Below, piece by piece: positions 27,405-40,300 of a DNA stretch of 64,000 nt. Both the position numbers and the translations under genes were made by a program. The stretch spans positions 11,483,501 to 11,547,500 of the forward strand of contig OZ020307.1 in the NCBI GenBank assembly GCA_963971305.1. The letters are read 5' to 3'. The stretch comes from Arcuatula senhousia (Eukaryota; Mollusca; Bivalvia; Mytilida; Mytilidae). Each line of letters opens with the position of its first letter. Within the stretch, counting starts at the first letter, position 1. The notes beneath the pieces are model-generated. The model did no database searches and had not been told where the DNA came from. It saw nothing but the letters and a program-made list of their open reading frames with translations.

Positions 27405-30400
27405 TTACTGTAACATCAACGACCTGAGGTTTTCCTGTAAAATGGTGTCCTTAACAGCCTGAAACACAAACTTAATGTTCTCAGTATCAATGGCTGTTGT
27501 AAAATGATGAAATAGAGGTTTTTGTCGCTCCTTTCGACATTCATCAAATAGACCAAGTTCAAATTCCTGTACATCATTAATATTATGAGGATTTCCATTG
27601 AAGTTAGGAAAGTAGTCTTTGATACTGACTCGTGGCACTTTTTCTTTGAGAAGGTCAAACTTGTTTAGAAAGAGTATGATAGAAACATTAGCAAATGTCC
27701 TATTATTAATTATTGTTTCAAAAATTTCACAAGATTCTTGCAACCTATTTGTTTTTCTATCTTCAAGGAGCACTTGGTCATATTCGCTTGATGAGGCTAT
27801 AAAAAGAATTGATGTCACATTTTCAAAACACCAATACCACTTTTGTCGTTGTGACCTCTGACCTCCAACATCAACAAACAGAAAGGGTATTCCATTAATG
27901 TCTATAGTATGTTCTGTAATTCCCTTTGTTGCTTTCCTTGCATGGAGAATATCCAACTTTGATGGTACATAGTCCTGCAAAACATTATTAAATATAAATG
28001 AAGGATTATGTAGGTTTTAGTCACTTTGACAGTTTACCTGAATATTTGACCTTTCAATCCAGTATTACAGCAAAGAACTAACCTACTAAATACTCTATGC
28101 AAGAATATCAATTCAGATAGATATTCAAATGCACCCAAACTGACCATTCGATCAGTAATTATTTGACAGTTGAGATCCATTGAAATTTCTACCTTTATTG
28201 ATATGCTTATGACTTTGTACTAACAACTAGTGCTTCATGGCCCACCAAATGTCTGGAGGGTATTATTGGGTAGGCACTTCTTATCAATAGTTATTTCCAG
28301 TTGTAGAACTTTTATAAAATCTTATTATTTTGCATTAAATATTACATTTTTACTCTTTTTTTTATGAAAGCTGATTCATTTGCTGCAACATTTCAATGAA
28401 TTTGAGATGAAAGCAATGTCGTTTTTTTTTTGTGCTGGGAAAAGAACCAGCAATGTTTTTGAATCGTGTATAACTACTAACCTTCTCTCCAATCTTCTCT
28501 AGATTGTCTGCAAAGAACTTCAAAGATTCACCCTAAAAATATAAATCATTAATTACATTTGTACTTGTATAATTATTCACTTGCATTTTAAATGCATACA
28601 TGTACGTGTAGCTATAGGCAAAAAATTTAAAAAAAAACAGCAAGTTCCATGGCCCTCAAAAACTTAGTATCTGTCTGATTTGGTTATTTTTTCCCTAATT
28701 TACATTTGTAGTTTATGTCCATTGACCATGCCTACTTCCCTCGAAATATATTAAGATCTACATCTCGAAATAGACTCTCAATGAAAACTATAGCAGGAAC
28801 TGTTTACTCTATCAAAGCACCTGAGTTCACACTTTTTATGACTTGAGTTCATGTTGCTGATTGCAATTCAGATTTTCTTTTGTATTTCTGTGTTTTATGT
28901 TGTCTGTTTTTTCGTCCTGTTCTTGTTGGTATATACTGGTTTGTTTCTGCCCTTTCAGACTTTCAACATTCAGATGCCCCATTGGTACCCCTGCTTCTTC
29001 CTTCAGCCTTAACAAACATAGGTTTTTTAAATTTTCTGTTTATATCACATGGCTGTGATTGATAATCTTATTAGAGTAGCCTGTGGCTATTCTCACATTA
29101 AATTTGCTTAATGGACTTGATGTCTAGGAAGATTACATGTACCAATGTCACATGATAAACTACATTTGTAACTGCATTGCAGGTCTAGAAAAGAGTGGTT
29201 AAAACAGTATGTAACAAATGAGCATTGTACCTATGGAATAGTACCAACCAGAGGCAATGTACATTGTACTTATAAATGAACATGAGTTACACTACTGCAA
29301 TGATTTGTGCCTACATACATGTATAACAATTTCTTATGAGATTTTTTACACATTTTTTAAGTGTGTGTGTTGTTTAATATCAACTTACTTTGCCTCTGTC
29401 TTTTACATGTACATTTAAATGCCAGACTTCCAACATTTGAAAAATTTGTTGGTCTGACCTTATTTAGTGTTGTTTAGGACCAGATGTCTGCAGCTTTTAA
29501 AAAAAATATATTTTCTAATATATAATATTCTGAAGTTTTTGAAAACATCCGAGTGTACATCTTCCAAAATTATCTTGTCCCATTGATCCAAATTATCAAT
29601 GCAATCTGATAACATTTTTTTTTATCTACATTTGTACAATGTATGTGAGCTTAAAAGATGTTTAAGGCAATGTCTTTCTCATATTAATATTTTCTTGTTA
29701 ATTTTGTTCCAATCTTTCAACTTTGCCTTAAACATCTTTATTTTGAGACAAAACTGCAATGTACATGTATCAACAAAATTTGTTGCACATGCTCAAATAA
29801 TATTGGAAAAAAGTTTGAAATATTGTGTTTAAATCAAGGAAAAAGAATGATTTCCAAAAACTTTGGATAGCAACAATTGCAATTTTCAAGAAATTTTGAT
29901 TGGATCAGCACATCAATTTACCAAAATTTACGATAAAAGAGACGATTTTAATTTTCAAATTATTAATTTTCCTAATCTACAGAGCAATATACCTACATCC
30001 CATGCATACCGCAATACACAACTTATTCGATATGCCAGAGCTTGCACACATTTTACAGATTTTTTTATCAGACACAGATTCCTTTGTTACCGACTTTTGG
30101 AGCAGGGCTATAACAAAATATGCCTCATACGATTCCTAAAAAAATTCTTTCTTTGTTATCAGCCACTAGTACAAAAGTTCAAAATTGAGTTAAAAGATAT
30201 GGTGGTTAATTGTTTTAATTAGTGTTTGACTGGTCTGCTGTACTCAATATCCCTATTGTGTCGCACAACTATGTTGTGTTCTATGGTCATTACCGGATCC
30301 TAAGATCGCAATGGAAGAGGGAGGTTTGGCGCCATAAAACCTGGTTTAACCCAACATTTCGTTTGAAATGCCTGTACCAAGTCAGGACCATTGCGATCAA

Positions 30401-31105
30401 CCAATTCTCAGGTACGACTGATTTTTTTTTTTGTCATTTTCTCTGGACTATGAGATTGTTCATTCAAGTTCGGTAGTTTTGTTATTACCTTTATTTACAG
30501 TGTCAGACCAAAAAAAAAGTCAAAAGACCGATCTAAGCAAAATCAACTTTCAAGTTTCATGGACGCCCCCATCAGTACTTTTCATACTCTTCCAATAATA
30601 TGCTTGTTTCATAGATACACACCAACTGGAATTCACGTCTACGGTCATAAGCTTGCTGAATGCCTGCATCTTTCCACAGCAGTTTCATTGGTTCCACATA
30701 ATTCTGAAAGGTGACTTCATCCAGTTTGTTTGCATTTTCACAGCCAAAAACGAAAGAACCATGCTTAGCATTTGCTTCACTTCCCCAAGGAATACTAAGT
30801 TTGTCTCTTGCATCTATCAAAACCCGCAAACCTTTCACAATATTCCCATAAATCACAGTTTTAAATTCTTTGATCGCTTCATCATCGAAATCTTGTCCGT
30901 GGATTATTTTCATTTGTTTCAAAAATGTGCTTTTGCCACTCTCACCAGCACCAAGAAGTAAAATTTTTATTGTACGTCTGTATGTTATTTTCTCTTTTGC
31001 GAGGGCTTTATCGATCATTTTACTCCGATTTCTTTGCTGTTTATCTGTATCAGTCATACAGCATGACATGATTATGTCAGCCATTGTGGGCTTCACCCCG
31101 CCCAT
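27405..31105 (-). CDS. Heterotrimeric G-protein alpha subunit, G12/13 class
   Basis: Three coding exons: 31105-30623, 28532-28482 (51 bp) and 27974-27405, all phase 0 with GT/AG borders, giving about 368 residues, the usual size. It is a membrane-bound GTPase relaying GPCR signals, in this class to RhoGEFs and actin. Visible motifs are a CC palmitoylation pair near the N-terminus, P-loop [14 protein letters not shown], the helical domain (YDRRREFQL before the first intron), [11 protein letters not shown] in the small exon, switch [25 protein letters not shown], and the C-terminus [19 protein letters not shown] and LMLQ point to G12/13 rather than Gs, Gi or Gq. Start: ATG at 31105 or the in-frame ATG at 31084 (MADIIMSCC). 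Gene symbols GNA12/GNA13 are not separable here. Confidence 0.93.
29863..30476 (+). pseudogene. Second retroelement protein-tail fragment, inside G-alpha intron 1, antisense
   Basis: The frame 29863-30222 reads [45 protein letters not shown], then [20 protein letters not shown] and a basic end. It matches the tail at 14926-15345 in layout (LxRYAR, DF, LL.QGY, F.KF). Its downstream sequence, with GGTTTAACCC and GCCTGTACCAAGTCAGGACC, is the same element's 3' region. The YGVYIS motif is broken, showing decay. The copy is 5'-truncated. Confidence 0.55.
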
Positions 31106-31284
31106 GACGTCAAAACAACAAACCGACTTCCGGTAGTCCGTGCTTGAACTGGTCCTGCAAAAGTGGAGTGATGAGCAAATCGAACGAAGTTTGAAAACCA
31201 GTTGTGAATTGTTTACATCTGGTTTTCCTATTTGTTATTCGGTTGGCTCCTGGTTTAAAAATAAAGATAACAGTTGTATCCAAG
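31106..31284. promoter_or_regulatory. Compact bidirectional promoter between G-alpha and the M3 peptidase
   Basis: Only about 180 bp separate the two divergent start codons. The palindromic CRE core TGACGTCA is at 31105-31112 and touches the G-alpha ATG. ACTTCCGG, an ETS/GABP-type site, is at 31126-31133. CAAGATGGCAGC at 31281-31292, over the peptidase start codon, is one base from the YY1 motif often found at start codons. No TATA box was seen. Motif matches are by eye; activity in both directions is inferred from the layout. Confidence 0.6.
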
Positions 31285-31394
31285 ATGGCAGCTTCCATGT
31301 TTAGAGGACATGGAAAGTTGATGAAAAATATTTATCACAAATGCAGATTATCAGCTCAACCAAAAAGACACATTTCAGAATCTTTTATTGTTCT
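31285..31394 (+). CDS. Proposed exon 1 of the M3 peptidase with mitochondrial-type leader
   Basis: The ATG has a strong context (CAAGATGG) and lies in a YY1-like motif. The first 31 residues (MAASMFRGHGKLMKNIYHKC, then RLSAQPKRHIS) have no acidic residue and many Arg, Lys and His, as in a mitochondrial presequence. Joining the GT at 31395 to the acceptor at 41707 keeps the frame and gives SFIVL-LPETPPDTEE. The donor (CT/GTATGG) is weak and the intron would be 10.3 kb, so transcript evidence would settle it. Confidence 0.55.
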
Positions 31395-34300
31395 GTATGG
31401 GCTCTTTAAATTTTATTGGTTATTTTCTAATTGCCGTTTGAAGCCTTGTCAAAAACTTATGAAATGAATAAACTTTTATGAAATTATGTAACTGTTCAAT
31501 TAGCCATTTAGAGACAGACCACTTCACTTAAAAGGGGTCCATGTTTAATTTTTATATTTGGACAGAAAAAAAAACAGCGAGTGCAGTAGCTGATTGTTTA
31601 TAGGTAGTGGTCGTGCGTCCATGGGTAGCTACAATAATGTAGCTCCTTTGACATCTTTGATTAGGCGGAGCTACAATGCGGCCCCATTCCTCGTAACGGA
31701 GCAATGCCGAAAGCAAAATCACACCAGGCGCTATTCAATCCATTAGACGTCAAATTTGGTATTAAAATATCTCTTATAGTATTTTAATGACGAATTCAGT
31801 TTAAATTTTCCGACGTTTAACTCAGTTTAAAAGATTTTAGTAAAACTATCATTTTTTGAAGGATCTTGTTCCTGAACTTTATAATGAAGTTCAAGATCAG
31901 AATTTTGAAAATGTTTGATTTCTAACAAATTATCATTTATTTATGACTCTAGACCAAAAATTTTATTAACTCAATGTTATTCAGAGTATAATTGGTATTT
32001 TTTAATCATTTTGAAGCTTTGTTTGAGTTGGAGAAAGAAATTCTATTTGCTTGCTCCATTACGAGTAATGGGACCGCAGTGTAGCTCCGCCTAATCAAAG
32101 ATGTCAAAGGAGCTACATTATTGTAGCTAGCTGCAGGGCTGTCAAGTTTATGAGCTGCATGAGATTCAACAGGTTGGATGTAATAGCTCATTTGCGCTAT
32201 GTAGGTCATTTGATGGTATTTAGTATCAAACGAACTATAATTTTTATGAAGTAAAAAAAAAATTTTGTTTAAGATTGAATTTTTTGTTGCATTCTCGCAT
32301 ATGTCAGACATTTTGAAATGTGGTGGACCTGCCTATTTGTCCAGCAGAATTTGCTGAGGTCCAGCAAAAAATCTTACAAATTACACTTAAATTAACAGGC
32401 AAAAATTGATTTAGAGCTTGAGGTCCGACAGAACCAAAACAAATTTCAAAACCTCTGATATGTCCATGTTATGAGCAACATTTTGTGTAAAAGAAGATAG
32501 CCTGAAATATTGATGGTTTTCCTTATTGATACTACGAAAATTTGTAAATTTCCATGACTATGTCCAAGTAAAACCATTTGACACACGGCAGAACCATTAT
32601 GGAGAAAAACATTGTTAACGGACGATACATGCCATTTTCTCACGGTTTATGTCAATTTTCAACTTTTAATCTCGAAAATATCAAAAATATGAATGTAATA
32701 AACTTTAAAAACATGCCCGCCCCAGTATATAAACAAGGACATATTGTATAAGGATTTAATTTCTTTTTGTCGAACACAATGGTATGTTTTTAGCTCACCT
32801 GGACTGAAGGTCCATGTGAGCTATTGCCATCACTTGGCGTCCGTCGTCGTCCGTCGTCGTCCGTCGTCGTCGTCGTCCGTCGTCGTTAACTTTTCTTTGA
32901 AAATCTTCTCCTCTGAAACGACTGAAGGGATTGCTTTGAAAGTTTGCACACTTCATCTATGGGATGTCCTCTACCAAGATTGCACAAATGGTGACCGCCG
33001 TCCAAACAACATGGCCGCCGTTACTAAAAATAGACCAGGGGGGGTCAGACTACTGTTTTTGGCTTGTAAATCAAAAAGTATAAGAGATAGATGAAATTTG
33101 ATGCCACGCTACTGCTTCAGCATTAAAAGCTCTACATAAGTCTCCATTGAGTCGAAGTTGTCAGATGACCCCTTATAGGAGTTACGGCCCCTTAAAGGTG
33201 AAAAATAGCATTTTTTCATGTTTTTGGCTTATAGAATGAAAACTATGACAGATAGAGAGAAGCTATTGCTTGCTTAAATGTTCAGCTAATTTAGCTCTAC
33301 CAAAGTTTCCATAGTGTCAAAGTTGTCAGATGTCCCCTTATAGGGGTTACGGCCCCTAATATAACGTTCTTTCATGTTTTGGCCTATAAAATGAAAACTA
33401 TAACAGATAGAGAGAAGCAGTTGCTTGCTTAAATGTTCAGTTCATTTAGCTCTACAAAAGTTTTCATAGGGTCGAAGTTGTCAGATGACCTCTTATAGGG
33501 GTTACAGCCCCTAAAATAACGTTTTTTCATGTTTTTGGCCAATGGAATGAAAACTATTGCAGATAGAGAGAAGCTATTGCTTGCTTAAATGTTCAGCTCA
33601 TTTAGCTCTACAAAAGTCTCCATAGGGTCGAAGTTGTCAGATGACTCCTTATAGGGATTACGGCCCCTAATATAACGTTCTTTCATGTTTTGGCCTATAA
33701 AATGAAAACTATAGCAGATAGAGAGAAGCAGTTGCTTGCTTAAATTTTCAGTTCATTTAGCTCTACAAAAGTTTTCATAGGGTCAGGGTTGTCAGATGAC
33801 ACCTTATAGGGGTTATGGCCCTTAAAATAATGTTTTTTCATGATTTGGGCCTACGGCTACAGAATGGAAACTATAGTAGATAGAGAAAATCTGTTACTTG
33901 CTTAAATGTTCAGCTCATTTAGCTCTAGAAAAGTCTTTTTAGGGTTGACATCGAGACCAGGTGAGCGATTCAGGCTCCTGGGAGCCTCTTGTTAAATCAT
34001 TCATGAACGGTGTGCTCGATTTGATTACATTGACACGGACAATTCAAACAGGCCTGTATAGAGTAATAATCTGATAAGTTCTGCTTCTATATAAATAAAG
34101 AAGTTAATAAAGTTTTGTTTTAATGAAAATATTTATATCCAATAATAACGTTCAATAATTTTTTATATATTTCAAGCATAATAAAGTGACTCTAAATACA
34201 TGCAATAAAACTTGGTAACGGACAGATACATGCAAAATAATCGTGTTGCGTTGTAACTGAAATACAATTAATAGGTACATAATTTGACAGTGTTCTGATG

Positions 34301-37300
34301 ATACATATACAAGACAGGTCACTCTTGTTATGTTGACTGCAAAAAGTAATACATAATGTCATCGTTATTATTAAAAATTCATAGTAAACACAAAACATCA
34401 AAAATCATTGGAAAAATAACTATTTTACCTAATGCTCTATTTACCACAACATCAAAATGTCAGCGTTTCGACGGGGAATAAATTCTGTAATGCATATTAC
34501 TAAGTTTAGAACAACAACTTAATCCCGACCAATAATTCAAATATAATAAAAGGTCATTATAACAAAACGACTGAACTTGAAGAATCAATCTGAAACGTGG
34601 AACTGAAAAAAAACTAAACAACGCAGACACACCGGAGAAATAAGAGATCGCAATGGTTTTGATTTAAAACAGGCCTTTAAAATATGGTTGAACTTGGTTT
34701 AAATGCACCAAACCCTCCCTCATTGATATTATTTATCGGTACAAGTTGCAAAATATATATGTTTTTTCTTTGATTTGCGTCAATTCTTTTTGTGAAAACC
34801 TACCAGCCAGCAAGGCAAAGAAACACACAGGGAGACAAAAACACAAATCATTTGTATATGCTTATTCAGACATATTTTTGTGTTATTTAGGCACCATAGT
34901 CCTGCACAACAGACTGATATCATTCATTCTGTAACTTGTTTATTTTCACATTGCAGAGACACCTGGGTTTTGTAAAGGAACTGACAAAATGCGGTCAAAA
35001 ATCATTCCATAAAATTTACAAATTTTGAAAGAAATGTAATCAAATTGCCCGATTTTTCACCAATACAAAAAATATTTGTGTTTGTTTTTTATTAAACTTA
35101 TTATGCATTATTAAACTGTTATATTTAATATTAACATGGACATGAAACATCGCACATAACAGCAAATCATCATGCCCGTTATATTAAAGTCTAAAATACT
35201 GCCAAAGTCTGGAAGGGTCCCGTCGGCAAACATCTAAGTGTTTTTCAGTTATTGTTCACTAAGTCCAATTTGAAAATCCGTGATTTTCTATGAACATTTT
35301 TTTTCAAACAAATTTTATGGATTTTCATGAAATATGTTTTAATATACTAATCATGACATGCTACACTGAACCTACCCTTCAACTTTATCAGGATATTGTA
35401 AATAGTTCTGGCGTTAAAATGTTCACAAAGCCCGTTTTCAAAATCTATCAAAATTATAAAAGTTTTTCCAACTGTACAGAACTGTATTGTTAGTAGTTTT
35501 TAGTTTAAGGTATATTTTTCAAGAGTTGTAGACGGGCAATAGGACGGACAGACAACGTGAAAACTTTAGGGCGACTCTCTACCACTTGCAGATTCTTAGC
35601 TATGGACATTTACCAAAAACTGAAACCAGAGTTATACATGCTAAAAATGTAAGTCAAGATGAATTTATGTTAATGCAGATGCATAATATTGTTATTCACG
35701 ACAACTGGAACAAAGAGGTGACTTACATGTACATAACACACATTAGTAACACTTTGGATACATGTACGATTGACGACTTATCCAAATAAACAGAAAACGC
35801 AAAATTATTTATTTTCTATCCAATCTTAAATCATGATTAGCCTATTCACTTGCAGATGAAGACATTTGAACCATTTAAAAAACCTTAACTTGAGTCATTT
35901 ATGTGGTAATGTATTTAGTCATGCTGACAACCATTTCAGATTTACATACCCCTGACCTTTAAGATACATGTATATGGTTCTGCAGCTTTTGACATAACTA
36001 AAACCATTACGTACATGAAGCTTCATACGAACGAACACACCAATAGCCATCTTACAATTACAAGAAAGGAGAAGGTTGTTGCATCCACCTGGCGGCTCCA
36101 GAACTGATATTGATACATTTTTAGCTCACCCGGCCAAAGGCCATGTGAGCTATTGCCATCACTTGTCGTCGTCGTCGTCGTCGTCGTCCGTCGTCGTCGT
36201 CCGTCGTCGTCATCGTCGTCGTTAACTTTTCTTCAAACTTCTTCTCCTCTGAAACGGCTGCACAGATTCAAACCAAATTTGGTCTGGTGGTACTTTAGGG
36301 TATCCCCCACAGAACTGATGTGGGGATTTTTGATTCGTCGAAAAACATGGCCGCCGTTGCTAAAAATAGATCAGGGGGGTCAGACTACTGTTTTTGGCTT
36401 GTAAATCAAAAAGTATAAGAGATAGATGAAATCTGATGCCACGCTACTGCTTCAGCATCAAAAGCTCTACAAAAGTCTCCATTGAGTCGAAGTTGTCCGA
36501 TGACCCCTTATGGGAGTTACGGCCCCTTAAAGGTGAAAAATAGCATTTTTTCATGTTTTTGGCCTATGAAATGAAAACTATTGCAGATAGAGAGAAGCTG
36601 TTGCTTGCTTAAATGTTCAGCTCATTTAGCTCTACAAAAGTCTCCATAAGGTCAAAGTTGTCAGATGACCCCTTATAGGGGTTATGGCCCCTTAAAGGCA
36701 AAAAATAGAGTTTTTGGCCTATAGAATGAAAACTATTGCAGATAGAGAAAAGCTGTTGCTTGCTTAAATGTTCAGCTCGTTTAGCTCTACACAAGCCTCC
36801 ATAGGGTCAAAGTTGTCAGATGACCCCTTATAGGGGTTACGGCCCCTTAAAGGCAAAAAATAGTGTTTTTGGCCTATAGAATGAAAACTATTGCAGATAG
36901 AGAAAAGCTGTTGCTTGCTTAAATGTTCAGCTCATTTAGCTCTACAAAAGTCTCCATAGGGTCAAAGTTGTGAGATGACCCCTTATAGGGGTTATGGCCC
37001 CTTAAAGGCAAAAAATAGTGTTTTTGGCCTATGGAATGAAAACTATTGCAGATAGAGAAAAGTTGTTGCTTGCTTAAATGTTCAGCTCATTTAGCTCTAC
37101 AAAAGTTTCCATAGGGTCAAAGTTGCCAGATGACCCCTTATAGTGGTTACCTTAAGGGGTAAAATAGTGTTTTTGGCCTAAAGAAAGAAAACTTTTGCCG
37201 AAAGAGAAAAGATGTTGCTTGCTTAAATGTTTAGCTTAATTAGCTCTACAAAAGTCGTTTAGGGTCGAAGTTGTCAGATGACCCCTTTAAGGGGTTATGG

Positions 37301-40300
37301 CCCTTTAAAGGTGAAAAATAGTGTTTTTTTTGCTTTAGAATGAAAACTATTGCAGATAGAGAAAAGCTTTTTTTGCTTAAACACTCAGCTCATTTAGCTG
37401 TACAAATTCTTCAAAGGGTTGACATTAAGACCAGGTGAGCGATTCAGGCTCCTGGGAGCCTCTTGTTTATTTACTATTAATAAATTTAACTCAGACTGTC
37501 GTTTGCAGTTAAGACACGACGTTCATACGACAGTCGCTGTCAAAGTATATACACGCACCATTTGTCTGATACATTATAAATCATGCATGTATTCCTCCGT
37601 AACGTAGATTATTTGCATGTTCCCCTTTTTCTTGGACAGCGACATGCTTTGCAGTCCATGACTTCGTGAATAAATTGATGAACAGCCTATACAATTTCAA
37701 AAATCATTAAAAGAGCACAAAACTTTTAAAAAACACAAAAAAGTGGTTTTTGCTAAAAGTTGCTCGTATTGAAAGTGTGCTATAGTATGAGGGTAGGCTA
37801 TTGGTTTGTTAATGTTCTCGAAAACTACATGGCCGATTTCAATGTTTTAAACATAAATATTTAGCTAGTTCATTTTTCTTTATACTGTACGCTTCAGTTT
37901 TTCTATTATCATTTGTAAACAAATAAAATGTCTTACCTTTTCTGACTATATCCATCCTAAATTGTGTATTTTACCTGTGTTTTAATCCGTTTCAAGGATT
38001 TTACGTCTATGTCCTGTCCGTCAACATTATTTCTCGTCATAATGGTTCTGCCGTGTGATTTGAAATAACTCCCATTTTTCTTTACAAAAAATGATTAGCA
38101 ATATATACATTTATGCGATAATCAAACAAAAATTTGAAAATCTAAAATTTTTATTTACTTCATGAAAAAAAATAGTCCATTTGATACTAAATACCATCAA
38201 ATGAGCTATAAGCCCCAACCTGTTCAATAAAAAATTGAAAGATCAAAGGAAAATATTAAAAGATTATTTTAGAAATTTGCCACCAAATTGCCGACTAGAT
38301 GTGTTTGTCTCACACGAGTTGCATGACACTTGACAGGTCTGCATGCTGTATGGATGAATAGTCCACAGGCTATTTGTCCACGCTTCTCTGAAAACAAGGT
38401 AAAACAAGAGTTTTTCCAATACCATGGATTGTTTGCAAAATTTTGTAATTAAAATCAAATTATGGTCATGTACAATATCAGATAAGGAACAAGTGCAAAA
38501 CGAGCTAGGTAGATCAATCGAGCTAGTGAAGCTCGATTGAGCTTGAAATTATTATCTCCCTTTGCTGTTTTTGACATAAAGATTTATATCCAATTCAATT
38601 GATGAAACTTTCTATTAACTTTAAGTAAGGTAACATACCTGGACTAAAAAGCATCAAAATATCAATGTCAGAATGTTTTACCATAGACTTTTTGAAGAAC
38701 CAAATTGAATTGAACTTAATGCAAAAATTCAAATTTTCTAAAACATTAATTATTTCCAAGGTACAAGTGAAAATTAATGTTTACAATTAATTCTGTGTCT
38801 CATACATTCTTTGAAAAAGTTTGAGATAAATCTTGTCCAAGTATCAAGTTTAAAATCGCCAACCCATTGACGACAAGTCTTTATCCTTTATAAGCACCAA
38901 ACAATCCATAGGGACTGTATTTTTTTCACTTTAAAACTGTATAAACAGCTGTCCCAAAATCTTTTGGGGACAAAGTTCGACTTAGAAATTTCAAGAAAAA
39001 ATCCATATACTAATATTGCAAACAATCTTTGACCAACATTGACACATCAACGAGAGCTACATTTTTTATATGAGACCTTGATTGCCTATTAATATCTATA
39101 TTTGAAATTTAAAAAGAAATATCACCTCTAATGATACCAAAGCTCTTATTTTGATTTTTATGTAAAAGTAGATGTATGTGGGTTTTTTTATTTTCATTTT
39201 GTAATCTTTTTCCATATAAACTCAAGAATATTTTTCGGGCAATGTAAGACTTATGTGGAAAATGAATTAAGTGAAAAATATAATAGCTAGGCATCTGATA
39301 TTTGGTACACAGACAGTTGGGGTTATGGTCTATGCTACTGGCACCATGCCTTTTGACTCTGACCACAATTTCATGGTTCAGTGACTCAGTGGACTTAGAT
39401 GATTTTTGGGGCCAAAAAACCTCTTTGTAAGACCTTTGTGGAAAATTAATTAAGTGAAAAGTATAATAGCTAGGTATCTGATATCTGGTATACAGACACC
39501 TTGAGGTATGGTCTATGCAACTGACACCATGTCCTGTGACCTTGACACAATTTTCATGGTTCAGTGACTCTGTAAACTTAGATTATTTTGGGGAGAATTA
39601 AAACTTTTGTGGAAAATAAATTAAGTTAAAAGTATATAATACATGTAGCTAGGCATCTTATATATTGGTATACAGACATTTGGGGTTATGGTCTACACAA
39701 CTGACACCATGTTGTGTGACCATGACCCCATTTTCACGGTTCAGAACTTACATGATTTTTGGGTGGTAAATGAGTTAAGTGAAAAGTATAGTATTATAGC
39801 TAGGCATCTGATATTTGGGGATTATGGTATACACAAATGACATCAACAAGTAATGTGACCTTAACCCCATTTTCATGGTTGAATGACTAAGTAAATGTTG
39901 GTCTTTTTTCATTGTTTCTCAATAACTAAGGTATCTAGAACACACTTCAGACATTTTTGTGATTGTTAAATTCTGTCACCTGTCACATGACCTTGACCTT
40001 AACTTTTCTGAAGGCCCAGCTAGACCTTTAATGAGTTCTGTGATGGTGCCGACAGGGGAGACATACTTTAGTGTCAACTCTTGTTATGAAAAAAATCTTA
40101 GTATATATGGTGCATTTTTTTTATCAAAAATATAAGATGAAGCAGGTTGAACCAGGATAAGCTCCTGTGTGGGCTCGAGGCTTACAGATATTTAAAATTA
40201 AAGTTTGTTTTTTATTATACATGCACATGATACCTCATATAAGCACAATATTCAAGCAATTCATTATTTCTTAAACAACATGTTCAACAAGAAATGTTAA

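Noticed and set aside
30653..31136. Plus-strand frames opposite G-alpha exon 1
   Set aside because: Shadows of the G-alpha coding exon.
35290..35789. Two 67-codon frames that read as protein-like
   Set aside because: An acceptor-like CAG precedes the second, but no family match and no chain of exons; could be decayed retroelement sequence.
36153..36404. Frame with poly-Val, poly-Arg and poly-Ser
   Set aside because: Translation of the (GTC)n microsatellite of a family A element.
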